7,782 nucleotides of DNA, from positions 1 to 7,782 of the forward strand of contig JANNRA010000178.1 in assembly GCA_031401035.1 (NCBI GenBank), read 5' to 3'. Position 1 is the first letter of the stretch. Every line of letters begins with the position of its first letter. The notes beneath the pieces are model-generated. The model saw only the letters and a list, made by a program, of their open reading frames with translations, searched no databases and had not been told where the DNA came from. Position numbers and translations under genes: made by a program. This document shows, piece after piece, positions 6,096 to 7,782 of this stretch. Origin of the DNA: JANNRA01 sp031401035 (GTDB taxonomy: Bacteria; Desulfobacterota; Binatia; HRBIN30; CADEER01).

Positions 6096-6125
6096 TGCGT
6101 ACCCGAGCCCGCCCGACTGTTGCAA
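6096..6125 (-). promoter_or_regulatory. Candidate promoter for the phospholipase gene
   Basis: On the minus strand, TTGCAA (6125-6120), an 18-nt gap and TACGCA (6101-6096) give a possible -35/-10 pair. Transcription would start near 6089, just ahead of the purine-rich ribosome site at 6090-6082, leaving a very short leader. The -10 match is weak, so the -35 half and its position carry most of the support. Confidence 0.3.
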
Positions 6126-6143
6126 GGCGACTGGCAACAGTCG
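6114..6143. promoter_or_regulatory. 10-bp inverted repeat, possible shared operator
   Basis: CGACTGTTGC (6114-6123) and its exact reverse complement GCAACAGTCG (6134-6143) are separated by 10 nt in the middle of the divergent intergenic region. The dyad covers the candidate -35 of the phospholipase promoter and ends two bases before the candidate -35 of the lipoprotein promoter. The half-site spacing of about two helical turns suits a dimeric regulator. No regulator gene is adjacent, so the factor is unknown. Confidence 0.5.
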
Positions 6144-6145
6144 AC

Positions 6146-6173
6146 TTGCAACCCGGCGCGACTCGACTAGGGT
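6146..6173 (+). promoter_or_regulatory. Candidate promoter for the lipoprotein gene
   Basis: TTGCAA (6146-6151), a 16-nt gap and TAGGGT (6168-6173) form a reasonable housekeeping-type promoter. Transcription would start near 6180, directly before the GGAGG ribosome site (6182-6186), which lies 8 nt ahead of ATG 6195. The leader would be about 15 nt. Confidence 0.5.
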
Positions 6174-6194
6174 GCGCGACTGGAGGTTGCCCGC

Positions 6195-6611
6195 ATGCGC
6201 GTCTCGTCCCTCGTCCTCGCCGGTCTCTCGGCCCTGTCGCTCGCCGGCTGTTCGATCTCGGACAGCGTCTCGGCCTCGTTCGACTCGAGCGCCTCGTCCC
6301 TGGAAAGCTCGGCGAGCAGCTCCGGCAGTTCATCGGCCGACCGCGAGTCGTACCGCAACGACGTGCGCGACTACACCGACGCGTATGTGAAGTCGGGCGG
6401 CCAGTTCGAGAACTTCACGCGCGGACTGACCGAGATCGCCAAAAAGCACGGCGTCAGCGATTGGGAAGCGGACCAGGATACGTTCGTCGGCATCGGCGCC
6501 GGCCTCAAGAAGGCCGGCGTGACGCCGACCCAACTCGAGGTGTGGAAGTCCAATTTCGCCAACGGCGACGCCACCCGCGCCGCCTCCATCCAGAAGGGCT
6601 ACGGGCAATAG
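6195..6611 (+). CDS. Small Ser-rich lipoprotein, uncharacterised
   Basis: A 138-residue predicted lipoprotein. The N-terminus is a lipoprotein signal peptide with lipobox L16-A-G-C19; Cys19 would be lipidated, and the +2 Ser favours the outer membrane in Gram-negative sorting. Residues 20-50 are a Ser-rich flexible linker with scattered acidic residues. The folded part (about 52-138) is charged and probably helical, with R-N-D-V-R-D-Y-T-D-A-Y-V, a G-V-S-D-W-E-A-D-Q-D-T segment and a final G-D-A-T-R-A-A-S-I-Q-K-G-Y. I recall similar stretches in uncharacterised 'putative lipoprotein' entries but cannot name a family or function. No catalytic motif is evident. The start is fixed by GGAGG 8 nt upstream and by the signal peptide. 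Its stop codon is embedded in the presumed beginning of the next gene, so the two are probably cotranscribed and possibly translationally coupled. Confidence 0.85.
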   Translation: MRVSSLVLAGLSALSLAGCSISDSVSASFDSSASSLESSASSSGSSSADRESYRNDVRDYTDAYVKSGGQFENFTRGLTEIAKKHGVSDWEADQDTFVGIGAGLKKAGVTPTQLEVWKSNFANGDATRAASIQKGYGQ

Positions 6612-7782
6612 TCCTCCTTCTCGCCCTGCTGGTCCTCGCCGCCCCGGCCGCCGCGGCGACGGTGGACTATCTCTACGTCGAGTCGAACGAGGGCGGCTCG
6701 AGCGGCGGCCACGTCGGCCTGGCGATCGACGACGAGGTCTTCCATTTTCAGCAGGACGCCGCCGGCCTGCTGCGCCTGCGGCGCGACACGCGCGCCCGCT
6801 TCCGCCTGCGCTACGCGCTGTTCGAGAACCGTCCGGTGCATCTGACCCGCGTCGCTCTCGGCGCTGCCGACGCCGCGCGTCTGCGCGACGCCCTGGTGCG
6901 CCGCCATCTACGCGAGGAGGCCGAGGACGCGCGCAGCGCGGCCCTCGACGCCGACGTCGCGCTGTTGGCGGCGGCGCTGCGCCAGGCGCAGGGCGGCACC
7001 GAGACACTGCCGGTGCGCGCCGCCGGCTATTTCGATATCGCCGCCGCGGCGCCGGCTGCCGCGCTCGCCGATCTGCGCGCCGCCGTCGCGACGCGGCACG
7101 GCGCCGGCTTCCTCGCCGCCCGCGCCGCCGCCGCGCGCGCCGCCCTGGCGGCCCTGCCGCTGCGCGCGACGCCGGCTGGGACGGCCGCGCTCAGCGACGC
7201 GCCGACGCTGGCGACGCGCCACCGCGAGCTGCGCGAGCAACTGGCGGCGCTCGACCTGCTCGCCGCGGCGCCGCCGCTGCGTGCCGACGCGCTGGTTCTG
7301 GCACCGGGGGCGCCGTTGACGGCGGCCGAGCGGGCGGCGCTGGCGACGCACGCCGCGGCGCGCCGCGACGCCCTGGCGGCGCTGCCCGGCTCGGCGCGAC
7401 CGGACTGGGGCTACGCGCTGCTGCTCGGCATGGCGCGCCTGGCCGCGCAGCAGGCGTCGCTGGCGGACGGCCGCCTGCTGGTGCTCGACGCCTGGCCGGC
7501 CGACGCCGCGGCGCCGCCGCTGCCGCGCGCCGGCGTCCAGGCGTACTTCACGGCCCTGCGGGCGCAGGCGGATGGCGCCGCCGTGCGCCGCCGTGCCGCC
7601 TGTCTGGCGCCGCCGCCAGGCGAGCCGCCCTGCGACGAGCGCGCCTACACGCGCCTGGAGAGCGCCGCCAATCGCGCCGTCGACCTGGCGCGCGCCGCGG
7701 CGGCCGGCGTGCCGCCGCGCGCCGCCCCCGATCCGCTGCTGCCGGCACGCCCGGCCGCGCGCGCCGACATGCTCTCGGCCAC
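6542..7782 (+). CDS. Exported Ala-rich protein with GGH and HFQ motifs, partial at right edge
   Basis: This frame stays open from the lipoprotein gene to the window end, with strong third-position GC, and is cut off by the edge (at least 390 codons after 6611). A signal peptide core, V-L-L-L-A-L-L-V-L-A-A-P-A-A-A-A, begins at 6611, with cleavage likely near 6659. The mature protein opens with Y-V-E-S-N-E-G-G-S-S-G-G-H (His at 6710-6712), then V-F-H-F-Q (His at 6743-6745). Beyond that it is Ala/Leu/Arg-rich with two Cys (around 7600-7633). The glycine-His plus His-Phe opening loosely resembles permuted NlpC/P60-type or DUF4105-type envelope proteins, but I cannot assign a family. No ATG, GTG or TTG lies at the expected place. 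The nearest standard start is GTG 6542, which overlaps the lipoprotein gene by 70 bases and gives an unusually long Arg-rich signal n-region; ATA 6608, overlapping the stop as ATAG, is the alternative. The start given here is therefore uncertain. Confidence 0.65.
   Translation, partial: MEVQFRQRRRHPRRLHPEGLRAIVLLLALLVLAAPAAAATVDYLYVESNEGGSSGGHVGLAIDDEVFHFQQDAAGLLRLRRDTRARFRLRYALFENRPVHLTRVALGAADAARLRDALVRRHLREEAEDARSAALDADVALLAAALRQAQGGTETLPVRAAGYFDIAAAAPAAALADLRAAVATRHGAGFLAARAAAARAALAALPLRATPAGTAALSDAPTLATRHRELREQLAALDLLAAAPPLRADALVLAPGAPLTAAERAALATHAAARRDALAALPGSARPDWGYALLLGMARLAAQQASLADGRLLVLDAWPADAAAPPLPRAGVQAYFTALRAQADGAAVRRRAACLAPPPGEPPCDERAYTRLESAANRAVDLARAAAAGVPPRAAPDPLLPARPAARADMLSA

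Noticed and set aside
5107..6390. A 427-codon plus-strand open frame opposite the phospholipase gene
   Set aside because: It is the antisense shadow of a well-supported enzyme, runs through the divergent promoter region, and has no recognisable motif or ribosome site.

Overview
The window is very GC-rich and reads as ordinary chromosome from a free-living, diderm environmental bacterium. Two proteins carry a paired EF-hand module of the form GDCNGDxxVxVxEL...ALxGC. I associate this module with uncultured Binatota/Deltaproteobacteria-type genomes, so that group is my best guess. It is an inference from recalled family patterns and was not checked by search. The predicted lipoprotein, the exported proteins and the type IV pilus-type protein fit a Gram-negative envelope.

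Layout, left to right. Positions 1-286 hold no convincing intact gene. They contain a long hairpin (44-126, 29 of 31 arm positions matching) and a possible sigma-54-type promoter just before a large PilX-type pilus/pseudopilin protein (about 305-2485). A second, internally deleted relative of the hairpin element lies right after that gene (2499-2527). Next comes a Coq4-family protein (2583-3371) with an intact HDxxHx11E metal site. It overlaps by one base the start of a small exported EF-hand protein (3371-3696), whose reading frame is broken by an apparent single missing base. After a 243-base gap comes a 240-residue membrane protein with about six helices (3940-4662), which resembles a sensor input module without a kinase.

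That gene converges on a secreted Ca2+-dependent phosphatidylinositol-type phospholipase C on the minus strand (4756-6075). The convergent gap is filled by a near-perfect palindrome (4673-4748), a member of a widely dispersed repeat family, placed to terminate both genes. The phospholipase begins with the same kind of EF-hand pair as the small broken gene. It is divergent from a small Ser-rich lipoprotein gene (6195-6611), and the 119-base region between them holds a 10-bp inverted repeat and candidate promoters in both directions. Immediately after the lipoprotein stop, an Ala-rich exported protein with GGH and HFQ motifs runs off the right edge. It has no conventional start codon near its signal peptide.

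How the genes fit together: most products are predicted to act in the envelope or outside the cell (pilus protein, two EF-hand secreted proteins, lipoprotein, exported protein). There is no sign of one large operon. The only tight couplings are coq4 with the small EF-hand gene and the lipoprotein with the exported Ala-rich protein. I see no CRISPR array, rRNA, tRNA, transposase or phage gene. The least understood parts are the lipoprotein/exported-protein pair at the right end, the recurring EF-hand module, and the hairpin element around the pilus gene.
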